Both the position numbers and the translations under genes were made by a program. The notes below the pieces were generated by a model. The model did not search any database. It had not been told where the DNA came from and saw nothing but the letters and a program-made list of their open reading frames with translations. Below, in pieces: positions 34,089 to 42,909 of a stretch of 64,000 nucleotides of DNA. The stretch's first letter is position 1. Each line of letters opens with the position of its first letter. The stretch covers positions 1,116,001 to 1,180,000 of the forward strand of contig NZ_JBHSTP010000001.1 in assembly GCF_042660285.1 (NCBI RefSeq), written 5' to 3'. Source of the DNA: Luethyella okanaganae (GTDB lineage Bacteria > Actinomycetota > Actinomycetes > Actinomycetales > Microbacteriaceae).

Positions 34089-36725
34089 ATTTCCCTGACC
34101 GCGTTGCCAGCCAACGCTGTCACGCCGACCGACGACTACCTGCCGAACGAGCAGTCACTGAGCACGCATGACGCGCCGGACTGGTACAACGACGCCAAGC
34201 TGGGCTACTTCATCCACTGGGGTCCGTACTCAGTGCCGGCATACTCGGCCGACAAGGATGGCGCAGCGTCCTATGCCGAGCACTACCTGCGGAAGATGAA
34301 CGAGGTCGGGAGCGATACCTACGAGCATCACAAAGCCACGTATGGCACCGAGTACGCCTACGACGACTTCATCACGGACTGGAAACCCGACAAGTTCGAC
34401 CCAGAGGCGTGGGTCGACCTCTTCGAGCAGGGCGGCGCGAAGTACTTCGTGTCGGTCACCAAGCATCACGACGGCGTTGCACTGTGGGACACGAAGACCA
34501 CCGACCGTGACACCGTCGCGCTCGGCCCGAAGCGCGACCTGACCAAGGAACTCATGGACGCGGCTGCAGACTCGCCCCTCAAGAAAGGCCTCTACTACTC
34601 GATGATCGAGTGGTTCCACCCTCAAGGTGGTCAGATCAAGAAGGGCATGTCCAACCCGTACACGGGCGCTCCGATCGAGTACCGGGGCTACACCCCGCTG
34701 CCAGACACCGGCGATCCGGTCAATGACTATGTCATGGGCCAGCAGTACCCCCAGATGAAGGAACTCGTCGCGAACTTCGACCCCGACCTCATCTGGTGCG
34801 ACAGCAACGGTCCGAACAACAGCAACCAGTTCATGGCCGAGTACTACAACCAGGCGAAGAACCGCGCGGTGCCCAAGGACGTCGTCGTGAACGACCGCTG
34901 CGGCAACTGGGTAGGAGACTTCGCCACCCCTGAGTACGAGGTCAAGGACGTCATCACGCCTGCGAAGTGGGAATCCACCCGCGGTCTGGGCGGCTCGTTC
35001 GGTTACAACGCCGAGGAGGACATCGAGGACTACCTTTCGTCCGATGAGCTGATCGACGGCTTCGTCGACGTCGTCAGCAAGAACGGCAACCTGCTGCTGA
35101 ACATCGGCCCCAAGGCTGACGGCACCATCCCCGCGGTGCAGGCCGAGCGGGTGCGTAGCTTGGGCGACTGGCTTCGCATCAACGGCGAGGCCATCTACGG
35201 CACCACCTATTGGGGCACAGCCGAAGACGATGCCAGCAACGTCCCCGTGCGCTATACCGTGAAGGACGGCGCCCTGTACGTGACCGCACTCGAGTGGCCT
35301 GGCGAGAAGCTCACGCTCTCCGGCGGTCTCCCCTTGCTGCCGAAGGGCAGCTCAGTCAAGCTTCTCGGCTCCAAGGCGAAGCTGACGTGGAGCCAGAACG
35401 CCGACGGCACCGTGTCGATTCCTATGCCAGCGAATGGTGCCGCTTCGACCGCCAGCAAAGACGCCTACACCTTCAAGATCGCCAGCAAGGGCATCGATCA
35501 ACTCAACCGACTCTCGGTTGATGTGCCCGCGACGACCGCAGGCCCGTTCACGGCCAAGGTCACGCTCAGCAACGCCGGTGCAGCCGCATCCGCAGCCGGA
35601 CAGGTCGCCCTCTCGGTGCCAGAAGGCTGGACCACGGAACCAGCTACGATCGACGTGCCCGCCCTCGCGCCGGGCGAGGTGCGCAGCTACGACTTCAACG
35701 TCAACCTTCCGACCGAGAACCCGCCCGCGGGCGACTTCCGGATCGAGGCATCCGCCACCTTCGGAAAGCTGACGTATCGCGCTCATGATCTCACCCGACT
35801 CGGCGTGGAGAACGCAGCACAGGGTAAAGCGGCGACGCAGTCGAGCACGGCGAATGGCGGCGTCGCGAGCCGGGCCGTCGACGGAAACACCAACGGCGCC
35901 TTCGGCAACGGCTCGGTGACGCACACCGCGGAACCCTCCAATCAGGCGTGGTGGCAGGCCGATCTCGGCACTGTGCGCGACATCCTCGATATCGATGTGT
36001 GGAACCGCACCGATTGCTGCGGTATCCGCCTGAGCGACTACAACGTGTTCGTCTCGGACACGCCGATCACCGGTGGCACGGTGGCCGAGGTGGTCGCCGA
36101 CCCGGCGGTGCGCAACTATCCGCAGACCGCGACAGCGGGCAGCCCCACGCGGGTGAAAATCGGCGGAACCGGCCGATACGTTCGGATTCAGCTGAACTCG
36201 CCGACCCTGCCGCTCTCGCTGGCCGAGGTGCAGGTCAACAGCCCGAAACTGCTGGGTGCCGAGGCCGACCAGAACCTCGCCCTCGGTAAGCCGGCCATTC
36301 AGTCGTCCTCTACCTCGACCACCAGCGGCATCGCGAGCCTGGCGGTCGACGGCATCACGGACGGCCGCTGGGGTGAGGGCTCGGTCACGCACACCCAGCC
36401 CTCAAACGAACCATGGTGGCAGGTCGATCTCGGCAGCAACGCGGCCGTCACGGCTATCGACTTGTGGAACCGCACCGATTGCTGCGGCAGCCGGCTGAGC
36501 AAATACCATGTGTTCGTCTCGGAGACGCCGTTCACCGGAAATTCCGTGGCGGAGTCCCTTGCTCAGCCCGGTGTCCGCGACTTCTACCAGGACGCGACTG
36601 CCGGCAGCGCCACCCGGATCGACGTCGGAGGGACCGGCCGCTACGTTCGGGTCCAGCTGACCTCATCCGATCAACCCCTGTCCATCGCCGAGGTTCAGGT
36701 GTGGGGTCAGCCCGGAACGAACTGA
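34029..36725 (+). CDS. Secreted GH29 alpha-L-fucosidase with two F-type lectin modules
   Basis: Cleaves alpha-L-fucose from glycans outside the cell. The 898 residues contain a signal peptide (1-30, cut after PANA); a GH29 barrel from about 45 to 400 with KLGYFIHWGPYSVP, VSVTKHHDGVALWDT and the probable nucleophile Asp258 in DLIWCDSNGPNN; a beta domain to about 480; a NEW3-like linker domain (about 490-580); and two F-type lectin/CBM47 modules (about 595-738 and 750-897). Both lectin modules carry the fucose-binding motif RTDCCGxR, the second with exact H-x26-R-x-D-x4-R spacing. First coding part is duplicated in R1. Confidence 0.93.
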   Translation: MKNRSRRSVVGAFAALATGAISLTALPANAVTPTDDYLPNEQSLSTHDAPDWYNDAKLGYFIHWGPYSVPAYSADKDGAASYAEHYLRKMNEVGSDTYEHHKATYGTEYAYDDFITDWKPDKFDPEAWVDLFEQGGAKYFVSVTKHHDGVALWDTKTTDRDTVALGPKRDLTKELMDAAADSPLKKGLYYSMIEWFHPQGGQIKKGMSNPYTGAPIEYRGYTPLPDTGDPVNDYVMGQQYPQMKELVANFDPDLIWCDSNGPNNSNQFMAEYYNQAKNRAVPKDVVVNDRCGNWVGDFATPEYEVKDVITPAKWESTRGLGGSFGYNAEEDIEDYLSSDELIDGFVDVVSKNGNLLLNIGPKADGTIPAVQAERVRSLGDWLRINGEAIYGTTYWGTAEDDASNVPVRYTVKDGALYVTALEWPGEKLTLSGGLPLLPKGSSVKLLGSKAKLTWSQNADGTVSIPMPANGAASTASKDAYTFKIASKGIDQLNRLSVDVPATTAGPFTAKVTLSNAGAAASAAGQVALSVPEGWTTEPATIDVPALAPGEVRSYDFNVNLPTENPPAGDFRIEASATFGKLTYRAHDLTRLGVENAAQGKAATQSSTANGGVASRAVDGNTNGAFGNGSVTHTAEPSNQAWWQADLGTVRDILDIDVWNRTDCCGIRLSDYNVFVSDTPITGGTVAEVVADPAVRNYPQTATAGSPTRVKIGGTGRYVRIQLNSPTLPLSLAEVQVNSPKLLGAEADQNLALGKPAIQSSSTSTTSGIASLAVDGITDGRWGEGSVTHTQPSNEPWWQVDLGSNAAVTAIDLWNRTDCCGSRLSKYHVFVSETPFTGNSVAESLAQPGVRDFYQDATAGSATRIDVGGTGRYVRVQLTSSDQPLSIAEVQVWGQPGTN

Positions 36726-36739
36726 GCGCGGACCGGAGT

Positions 36740-36790
36740 CGGCTCATCCCGCCCGGTGTCTCTTCGGACACATCGGGTCGGGATGAGCCG
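36740..36790. terminator. Bidirectional terminator between convergent genes
   Basis: CGGCTCATCCCG (36740-36751) and CGGGATGAGCCG (36779-36790) pair perfectly over 12 bp, and the inner part (CCCGGTGTC/GACACATCGGG) extends the stem around TCTTCG. It lies between the fucosidase stop and the convergent flavoprotein gene and can serve both. Confidence 0.85.
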
Positions 36791-36870
36791 CTGACGGCAT
36801 TTCCCCGAGATCGTCGCAACACCTGACCGCTCGGTCTGCGAGGGGGCCCTGCACCGCTCTTGAGCCCTGG

Positions 36871-37923
36871 TCAGGGAGCATACGTGGCGATCTGGTCCGC
36901 GATGTGTTCAGCGTCGCGTCCAACGCCGCCGATGAGCCCGGAGGTGAGGGCGTATTGGAAGGGCATCCCGACGAAGTAGAGTCCCGGGAGATCGCGCACA
37001 ACGCCTCGGCGAGTGATCGGCACGCCGACTTCGTCGACGTCCAGGGGCGGGAGCCAGTCGAGGTTTGGCCGGTATCCGGTGGCCCAGATGACGGTTGCGA
37101 CGGTACTTATCGTCCCCGCTACGGTCTCGGGGTGTCCGTCGGAGACTCCGATGATGCGGGGGAGCAGTGTGACGCCCGCTGCTTCCACCGTTTGCATGGA
37201 GATGCGGATGAGTGGGGCGCCGCGCTGGCCGAAGGAGGCGGCGACCTTCCGTCCTGGTGGCGTGTCGATTGTGAGCAGCCGGTTCACGATCAGCCAATAG
37301 GCACCGCCTGCGTAGCGGAAGACCGCGTCGGGGACATGCGGGGTTGGGCGCCCGGTGATGAGGACCTTGTGGGTTGCGGCCAGTTCCAGCGCTATCTCCG
37401 CGCCGGAGGTTCCGGCTCCAACGACGAGCACATCCCCGGTGGGGATGCTCGCCGGGTTCCGGTACGCGGAGGAGTGCAGTTGCCGTATGCCCGGATCGAG
37501 GTCACGGGCGAAGTTCGGCACATGGGACAGAGCGTTGTGTCCGCCCGCGGCCACGACGTGGTTCGCGGACATCGTCCCGGTCGTCGTGTCCAGCTCGAAT
37601 CGGTCACCGCGGCGGACGATGGCCCTCACGCGCACTCCCGAGCGGACGGGAAGGTGGAAGTGGCGGGCATAGGAGTCGAGGTAGTCGGCGAACTCGTCCT
37701 TGCTCGCAAAGCCACCGGGGCCGACTGGATTGCTGAGCCCGGGAAGGCTGCTGAACCGGCCGGGGGTGAACAGCCGCAGAGAGTCCCATCGCGCGCGCCA
37801 CACGTCGCCGACGTGTTCGCCGGCGTCGAGAATGGTGAACGGCATCTGTCTGCGCGCCAGGTGATGGCCGACGGCGAGGCCGGCCTGACCCGCGCCGACG
37901 ACGATGGTCTCGATATGCTCCAT
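36871..37923 (-). CDS. FAD/NAD(P)-binding flavoprotein monooxygenase
   Basis: A 350-residue class B-type flavoprotein of the YhhW/CzcO-like group. It has the FAD dinucleotide fold TIVVGAGQAGLAVGHHL at the N-terminus, the GDVWRARWDSLRLFTP segment, and the second NADPH Rossmann motif VLVVGAGTSGAEIALEL near 165, followed by VIWATGYRPNLDWLP. Probably oxygenates or detoxifies a small hydrophobic compound. The ATG at 37923 has a strong GAGGAGG site. It is divergent from a TetR gene, and two 19-bp operator-like sites lie between them. Confidence 0.88.
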   Translation of the reverse strand: MEHIETIVVGAGQAGLAVGHHLARRQMPFTILDAGEHVGDVWRARWDSLRLFTPGRFSSLPGLSNPVGPGGFASKDEFADYLDSYARHFHLPVRSGVRVRAIVRRGDRFELDTTTGTMSANHVVAAGGHNALSHVPNFARDLDPGIRQLHSSAYRNPASIPTGDVLVVGAGTSGAEIALELAATHKVLITGRPTPHVPDAVFRYAGGAYWLIVNRLLTIDTPPGRKVAASFGQRGAPLIRISMQTVEAAGVTLLPRIIGVSDGHPETVAGTISTVATVIWATGYRPNLDWLPPLDVDEVGVPITRRGVVRDLPGLYFVGMPFQYALTSGLIGGVGRDAEHIADQIATYAP

Positions 37924-37942
37924 GGCAACCTCCTCGACTCTC

Positions 37943-37981
37943 ATTAGAATATCATTCTAATAAATGGAATGCTATACTAAT
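37943..37981. promoter_or_regulatory. Tandem TetR-type operators between flavoprotein and tetR
   Basis: A perfect inverted repeat ATTAGAAT-ATC-ATTCTAAT occupies 37943-37961. A second site at 37963-37981 (AATGGAATGCTATACTAAT), read on the other strand, matches the first at 15 of 19 positions. The pair fills the 62-bp gap between the two divergent starts and is strikingly AT-rich. It is the obvious binding site for the adjacent TetR protein, which would control both genes. Confidence 0.8.
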
Positions 37982-37985
37982 CAAT

Positions 37986-38618
37986 ATGTCAGAGGCCTCG
38001 GTCGCTCTTCGCACACTGCGGGAGGCGCGGGCCGCGCTGACCCGAGGGCAGGTCGTGGATGCTGCCGGGAGGCTGTTCCTGACCGGTGGTTATGTGGGCA
38101 CATCTATCGGATCGATCGCGGCCGATGCCGGGGTATCGGTGCAGACGATCTACAACGCTGTTGGGAACAAGGCTGCTCTACTGTCGGCGGTGCTCGAAGC
38201 AACAGCGTCCGGGCCGGAGGCGCCGACGCCGGTTCCCGAGTTCATGGCGGAGCGGGTTCGCGCCGCAGCCGAGGCAACCACGGTGATCGCTGTCCTCGCG
38301 GACTGGTTCGTCGAAGTGAACGTGCGCACGGCAGGCATCTGGTCAGTGATCCGCCAGGCGGCCGCCGTCGACGAGGATGCCGCCGCGATGCAGCGCGCAC
38401 GTGACGAGCAGCGGCTGCGCAATTACCGGCTCGCGGCTGTCGAGCTGAGGTCGCGAGGAGCGCTTGTCAGCATGAGCGACGAGGAGGCAGCCGCGACGAT
38501 CTGGACGATCGGGCATCCCGAGTCCTATCGCACCCTGGTGGGAAACCTCGGCTGGTCGACAGAGGGCTACCGCGAGTGGGTACGCAAGGCGCTCGCCGGT
38601 GCGCTCGGAGCGGCATGA
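37986..38618 (+). CDS. TetR/AcrR family transcriptional regulator
   Basis: A 210-residue one-component repressor. The N-terminal HTH is clear: VVDAAGRLFLTGGYVGTSIG, then IAADAGVSVQTIYNAVGNKA. The C-terminal ligand-binding domain is variable and rich in Ala. The ATG at 37986 lies five bases past the second operator half-site, and the gene is divergent from the flavoprotein gene it probably represses. The inducer is unknown; likely the substrate of the flavoprotein. Confidence 0.88.
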   Translation: MSEASVALRTLREARAALTRGQVVDAAGRLFLTGGYVGTSIGSIAADAGVSVQTIYNAVGNKAALLSAVLEATASGPEAPTPVPEFMAERVRAAAEATTVIAVLADWFVEVNVRTAGIWSVIRQAAAVDEDAAAMQRARDEQRLRNYRLAAVELRSRGALVSMSDEEAAATIWTIGHPESYRTLVGNLGWSTEGYREWVRKALAGALGAA

Positions 38619-38860
38619 CGTCTTGAAGGTCGCGTAAGACCGGGTCCACTCGATGACAGACAGTCGGGCAACGACAAGCGCATGCTGGCGTTCCGTAGAG
38701 GCCATCGCCAGACGCCTCGCCGACTCCGCCTGAGAGGCGACGGATGCCCTGCCCTGGGGAGTCCTGCCCATTGAGCACGACCGCGGCTTTCGCGACCATG
38801 GGAGCTAGATCACACAACGAGAAGTCGCCGACTCACGTCGGTGGCCGAAGGAGAGACACA

Positions 38861-39325
38861 ATGAAGAAGTTCACCAAGCGCGGGGTCGTCGCAGGCGCGG
38901 CGACGCTCCTCGCCATCGCGGGATCGCTCGTGGCCGGCGCGGCGCCCGCCCAGGCCTACACTGGAACCGATCCGCTCGCATCCGGTTGTGCGGCCGATGC
39001 CTACACGGTCGCCTCCTGGGGCATGTACAACTCCAAATACGGCGAGTACCAGGGCACCGCCGAACTGCGAGCGTCGCCGAGTTGCGGAACGAACTGGGTA
39101 CGGGTCACCAGTACCGTGCCAGGCAACCGGGTCTACGCCGCCATCCAAGTGGTCGAGGGCGGTTACGGCGGCGACAGCGCGGCTGCCGCGGCCTTCGACG
39201 TCAGCACGAGCTGGACCAGAATGGTCTACGCGCCCGGGCACACGTGCGTCAACGTCTACGGTCGCATCGTCGACAACGCGAGTAATGCGATCGAGGGGGA
39301 GTTGCCCACTCAGACCGTGTGCTGA
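38861..39325 (+). CDS. Secreted DUF2690 protein
   Basis: A 154-residue exported protein: a basic start MKKFTKRGVV, a hydrophobic core and cleavage near APAQA-YTG give a standard Sec signal peptide. The mature part matches DUF2690 (GCAADAYTVASW, then GTAELRASPSCGTNWVRV and a late Cys pair including HTCVNVYG and QTVC), with four Cys residues likely in two disulfides. DUF2690 domains are found in actinobacterial surface proteins with no known role. AAGGAGAGACAC precedes the ATG. The 242 bp upstream hold no recognisable gene. Confidence 0.82.
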   Translation: MKKFTKRGVVAGAATLLAIAGSLVAGAAPAQAYTGTDPLASGCAADAYTVASWGMYNSKYGEYQGTAELRASPSCGTNWVRVTSTVPGNRVYAAIQVVEGGYGGDSAAAAAFDVSTSWTRMVYAPGHTCVNVYGRIVDNASNAIEGELPTQTVC

Positions 39326-39330
39326 CAGAT

Positions 39331-39349
39331 GGCCGCCCGCGCGGTGGCC
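39331..39349. terminator. Hairpin after the DUF2690 gene
   Basis: GGCCGCC (39331-39337) and GGTGGCC (39343-39349) form a 7-bp stem with one G-U pair and a five-base loop, six bases after the stop. A plausible but unremarkable terminator. Confidence 0.5.
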
Positions 39350-39432
39350 TGTCCTGCCTGAATCGATCCCGAAGCAGGGGCGGCTACAGAATCGGTGTGA
39401 GCGACGTGACGCCGGATCATTTGCGTTTCGGG

Positions 39433-40374
39433 TTATTGCCACACCCGGATGTAGTCCACGTACATGCTGGAGTTCCAGTCGAAGATCTCGTTGTGGACTG
39501 ATCCGTCCGCCCACATGTCGAGGATCTCGTGGGAAAGGAGTGGGTATTCGGTCACCTGGCTGATCAGGGTGGGGTCGGTGACGGTGCGCACGATGTTTCC
39601 GTCGTAGGTGAACTCGAGCTTCGTTGGCGTCCAGTTGAGCCCGAAGGTGTGATACCAGGTGCTGTGTAGCCCTGGCGCGGCGGCCAGGGTCGAGGACTGC
39701 TGGTGGTTGGGTGCGTCGAAGGCGTCCCAGTGCAGGGAGATGGTGTAGTCGTCGGCTTGGTAGTTGGTTTCCGCGATGTCCATTTCGGCGCCGTCGCGGG
39801 CGGTGCCGTCGATGACGCCGCCTGGGGCGAGACCAGCGGTGGGCAGCAGCCAGACCGCGGCGAGGTGCCCGTTGGTCTGGTAGGGCGTGTGTACCCGCGC
39901 CTCGAGCGTCCCGTAGGTGTAGTCGAACTTTCCCCGGCTGTCGATGAGTGCCCCGGTGTACTGGCTGGGGGCGGTGTTCCGCACCTGCATCTCAAGCGCC
40001 CCGCGGCCGTCGGTGGTCACGTTGACCGGGTCGTAGCGCCACGTGTCTGGTTCGACGGCACCGCTGCGTGCCCAGTCCCGCTTGCTCCATTTGTTGGCGT
40101 CGACCGTGGTGCCGTTGAACTCGTCGCTGAAGACGAGGGTTCGCGCCTTGCTGGCAGCGAGGGGTTTGGCATGGGGCGGAGTTGCGGGGTCTATCAGGGT
40201 GGATGCGGTTGTGATGGCCTTTTGGGCACTTTCGGTGGGCGCGGCTGTTGCGGTCGACGCGGCTGTTGCGGTCGGTGCGACAAGGAGGATGCTTGTCGCG
40301 ATGATCCACATGACGCCTGTTCGTCCGCGAGAGTGTGCGGTGTGCGCAAGTCTCGGTCGCATCTGGGTACCCAC
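39433..40374 (-). CDS. Secreted GH16 endo-glycosidase
   Basis: Endo-acting beta-glycanase of the GH16 jelly-roll family. The 313-residue protein has a signal peptide (GVMWIIATSILLVAPTATA near residues 21-39), an Ala/Thr linker, and the catalytic fold starting at LVFSDEFNGTTVD. The catalytic signature ExDxxE is present as EMDIAE (Glu197, Asp199, Glu202). The fold ends with YVDYIRVWQ. GH16 members cut laminarin, lichenan, agar, carrageenan or other beta-glycans and the substrate cannot be fixed here. The GTG at 40374 has AAGGAGA seven bases upstream. Confidence 0.88.
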   Translation of the reverse strand: MGTQMRPRLAHTAHSRGRTGVMWIIATSILLVAPTATAASTATAAPTESAQKAITTASTLIDPATPPHAKPLAASKARTLVFSDEFNGTTVDANKWSKRDWARSGAVEPDTWRYDPVNVTTDGRGALEMQVRNTAPSQYTGALIDSRGKFDYTYGTLEARVHTPYQTNGHLAAVWLLPTAGLAPGGVIDGTARDGAEMDIAETNYQADDYTISLHWDAFDAPNHQQSSTLAAAPGLHSTWYHTFGLNWTPTKLEFTYDGNIVRTVTDPTLISQVTEYPLLSHEILDMWADGSVHNEIFDWNSSMYVDYIRVWQ

Positions 40375-40485
40375 GTCTTTTCTCCTTCTGATTGCCGGAG
40401 CGGTGGTGCGGTCGCCCTGATGGCCCCGGTCGGTTTGGTCTAGATCACGGACACCTGGTAGAGCTGTACGCCGAACCCTCGTGTT

Positions 40486-40514
40486 GACGTGTAGAGCGCA
40501 GTATATTACACGTC
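40486..40514. promoter_or_regulatory. Inverted repeat upstream of GH16
   Basis: GACGTGTA (40486-40493) and TACACGTC (40507-40514) form a perfect 8-bp inverted repeat with a 13-base spacer containing GTATAT, about 112 bp before the GH16 start. It may be an operator. It does not match the LacI sites at 42813 and 42920. The rest of the 269-bp GH16-esterase gap shows nothing recognisable. Confidence 0.4.
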
Positions 40515-40643
40515 CCCGGTTCGCCGGAGAGTTACTTGTGGTGTTGTCTGTTCGCCATCTCGGTGATCCCAAAGCTCGCGTGCGGCTTGCCAAGGTCCAC
40601 CCCGTGGTCGTAGCCGTTCCTGGCGTTCACCGCAGATGCACCT

Positions 40644-41621
40644 CTAGCCGCCGAAGGCCTCCCGCAGTGCGTCGAGCTTGCCGGGGAGATCATACTGGCC
40701 CCCACCCTCGTGGCCGTTGAACGGGTAGACGACGAGCTGCTTCGCAGCAGTGTAGTGATTGTGCGCCGCGTAGACCGTCGATGGTGGGCAGACCCGGTCC
40801 ATGAGGCCCACGGTGAATCGCGCCGGGGCGGTGGCTCTGGCTGCGAAGTTCGTCGCGTCGAAGTAGGAGAGGGTGTCGAGCGTCCGTTCGACGGCGGATC
40901 GATCACCGCGAAGGAAGTCGGCGACCTCGGCATACGGTCCGGCGTCGGTGATCGTCACCGCTCTGGGGAAGTCGCAGAGGAATGGGACGTCTGTCAGCAC
41001 CGCTGCGAGATGCGGTCTGAGTGCCCCGACCGCGAGTGAGAGGCCGCCGCCCTGGCTGGCGCCGACGACGGCGATGCGAGCGGCGTCGATCTCCGGAAGC
41101 GACGCCAGGGCGTCCACGGCTCTGCTCGCGTCGACGATGAGTCTGCGGTAGTAGTGGTTGTCGGGATCGTCGATGCCTCGTGTGAGGAAGCCGGGGGCGG
41201 ACGGGCCGATCGGCGAGTGGGCTGTATCGGGGGTAACGGCTGTGATCGAGCCGCCGCCGCCCTGGCCGCGGTTGTCCATGACGAGGTGGGCATATCCTGC
41301 GTTGCTGTAGCTCAGCCATTCGTAGGGGATGCCGCGACCGCCGCCGTAGCCGACGAACTGGATGACGCCGGGAAGGGGAGCGGTCCGGTGCTTCGGAAGG
41401 AGTAGCCAGGCGCGGATGCGGTCGCCGCTGAATCCGGAGAACTCCACGTCGAACACGTCGACGAGAGTGAGATGGCCGTGCCACGAGCGAAGGGTCACGT
41501 CGAGGTTGTGACCGGCCGCGTCCTTGAGCGAAGTCTGCCAGAACCGGTCGAAATCGCTGGGTTCCCGACGAGGAGGACGGTAGCGCACCAGGCGTTCGAG
41601 CGGCCAGTCGAAGAGGGGCAC
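40644..41621 (-). CDS. CE7 family acetylxylan esterase/cephalosporin C deacetylase-like
   Basis: Serine hydrolase that removes acetyl groups from short oligosaccharides. The 325-residue protein opens with PLFDWPLERLVRYRPP, has the Gly-rich FVGYGGGRGIPYEW and DNRGQGGGG, the nucleophile elbow GASQGGGLSL, and the C-terminal catalytic His in FNGHEGG. There is no signal peptide, so it acts in the cytoplasm on imported acetylated sugars. The GTG at 41621 is chosen: GGAG lies eight bases upstream, the N-terminus then matches the family, and it leaves a 25-bp gap after the dehydratase gene. Confidence 0.9.
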   Translation of the reverse strand: MPLFDWPLERLVRYRPPRREPSDFDRFWQTSLKDAAGHNLDVTLRSWHGHLTLVDVFDVEFSGFSGDRIRAWLLLPKHRTAPLPGVIQFVGYGGGRGIPYEWLSYSNAGYAHLVMDNRGQGGGGSITAVTPDTAHSPIGPSAPGFLTRGIDDPDNHYYRRLIVDASRAVDALASLPEIDAARIAVVGASQGGGLSLAVGALRPHLAAVLTDVPFLCDFPRAVTITDAGPYAEVADFLRGDRSAVERTLDTLSYFDATNFAARATAPARFTVGLMDRVCPPSTVYAAHNHYTAAKQLVVYPFNGHEGGGQYDLPGKLDALREAFGG

Positions 41622-41646
41622 AGTCGGTTCTCCAGACACGATCGGT

Positions 41647-42789
41647 TCACCAGTTGGTGAACGCACCGTCTTCGGTGGCGAGCGCCGGCCGGTCGTCGTA
41701 GCGGGCCGAGCAGGCGCGGGCCGCCGCCCGATCGATGTCGACGCCGAGACCCGGCGAGGTTGGGATCTCGATGCGTCCTGCCGAGATTCGTGGGCGCTCG
41801 ATGAACAGCGACTTGAGGAGGTCGTCCGGATCGGTCTGGTGCTCCTGGATAGCGATGTTGGATGTGGCAGCGTTCAGGTGGAGTGAGGATGCGGCCGTCA
41901 CCGGTCCGAGCGGGTTGTGCGTCGCGAGCTTCACCGCGTGCGATTCTGCCATGCCCGCGATCTTCCTGGCCTCGGTGAGACCGCCGGCCACGCCGACGTC
42001 GACCCTGGCGTAGTCGATGAGTTCGGGCTCGATGAGTCGGCGGAACTCCCACTTCGACGCGAACTGCTCGCCCGCGGCGAGCGGAACTGCGGTGCGGTCA
42101 CGCAGCCTCCGGTAGCTCTCCAGGTTCTCGCTCCGCAGTGGGTCCTCGACGAAGTACGGTCTGGCCGACTCGATCTCCCGGCACAGGGTGAGGGCTTCTA
42201 CGGGATCGAGTCGGGTGTGGACGTCGAGGATGAGCTCGACATCGTCGCCGACCGCCTCCCTCGTGGAGTGGAAGAGCTCGATCGACTCCCGAAGCGCTCG
42301 GCGCTGATCGAGGATGCCGTCCACCTGGTGCGGCACGGCGAGCCGCAGATACCTCCAGCCCTCGGCGGCGAGTGATGCGCAGCGAGCGAAGTAGGCGTCG
42401 CGGTCGTGGCTGTTGTCGCCGACGTGTGTGTAGGCTGGCACCCAGTCGCGGACCCGGCCTCCAAGCAGCTCGAAGACCGGAACGCCGAGGGACTTTCCCT
42501 TGATGTCCCACAACGCGACGTCGAACGCGGCGATCGCCGACGACATAATGCGATCGGCGGGGAAGAACCCCCGGCGGGCCATGAGCTGCCACAGATGCTC
42601 GATGCGCGAGGGGTCCTGGCCGATGAGCAGTGAGCCGAGGTGTTCGATGCCGCCGGCCACGGCTTTCTGACGCGACCGGATGCCGACCTCGCCGATGCCG
42701 TGAACCCCCTCGTCTGTGTCCACGACGAGGAGCATCATGCTGTCGCCGCCGTCGGGAAGGGTGAGGATCTCCCACGCAGTGATTTTCAT
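41647..42789 (-). CDS. Enolase-superfamily sugar acid dehydratase (galactonate dehydratase-like)
   Basis: A mandelate racemase/muconate lactonizing-type protein, probably dehydrating an aldonic acid to a 2-keto-3-deoxy acid. Metal ligands and catalytic residues are visible as LDVHTRLDP (Asp, His), YFVEDPLRSEN (Glu), PLAAGEQFAS (Glu) and ATHNPLGPVT (His), with IAIQEHQ near the end, the DgoD-like pattern. The N-terminal capping domain contains the 20s loop GIGEVGIRSRQKAVAGG. The ATG at 42789 is preferred over a GTG at 42795. It is the first gene of a minus-strand set with the CE7 esterase and GH16, and a LacI-type operator lies 24 bp upstream. Confidence 0.87.
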   Translation of the reverse strand: MKITAWEILTLPDGGDSMMLLVVDTDEGVHGIGEVGIRSRQKAVAGGIEHLGSLLIGQDPSRIEHLWQLMARRGFFPADRIMSSAIAAFDVALWDIKGKSLGVPVFELLGGRVRDWVPAYTHVGDNSHDRDAYFARCASLAAEGWRYLRLAVPHQVDGILDQRRALRESIELFHSTREAVGDDVELILDVHTRLDPVEALTLCREIESARPYFVEDPLRSENLESYRRLRDRTAVPLAAGEQFASKWEFRRLIEPELIDYARVDVGVAGGLTEARKIAGMAESHAVKLATHNPLGPVTAASSLHLNAATSNIAIQEHQTDPDDLLKSLFIERPRISAGRIEIPTSPGLGVDIDRAAARACSARYDDRPALATEDGAFTNW

Positions 42790-42812
42790 GGCCACCTAAC
42801 CTCGCGAGCGTT

Positions 42813-42826
42813 TGAAAACGTTACCT
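42813..42826 (-). promoter_or_regulatory. LacI-type operator in front of the dehydratase operon
   Basis: Read on the minus strand the site is AGGTAACGTTTTCA. It matches the site in front of lacI (TGACAACGTTTGCA) at 10 of 14 positions, including the AACGTTT core and the terminal CA. It lies 24 bp before the dehydratase start, where a bound repressor would block transcription. Confidence 0.6.
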
Positions 42827-42909
42827 TTATTTTCGGTGAGTTGTCCAGTGTGGGGCGTGTGGTGGCCAGTAACTCGCGAATTCACAAGGAAACTTTCCTT
42901 GAGAACTTC

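Noticed and set aside
38619..38860. Possible short gene between tetR and the DUF2690 gene
   Set aside because: Several frames are open on the minus strand, but none has a start with a ribosome site, a recognisable motif or a plausible length.
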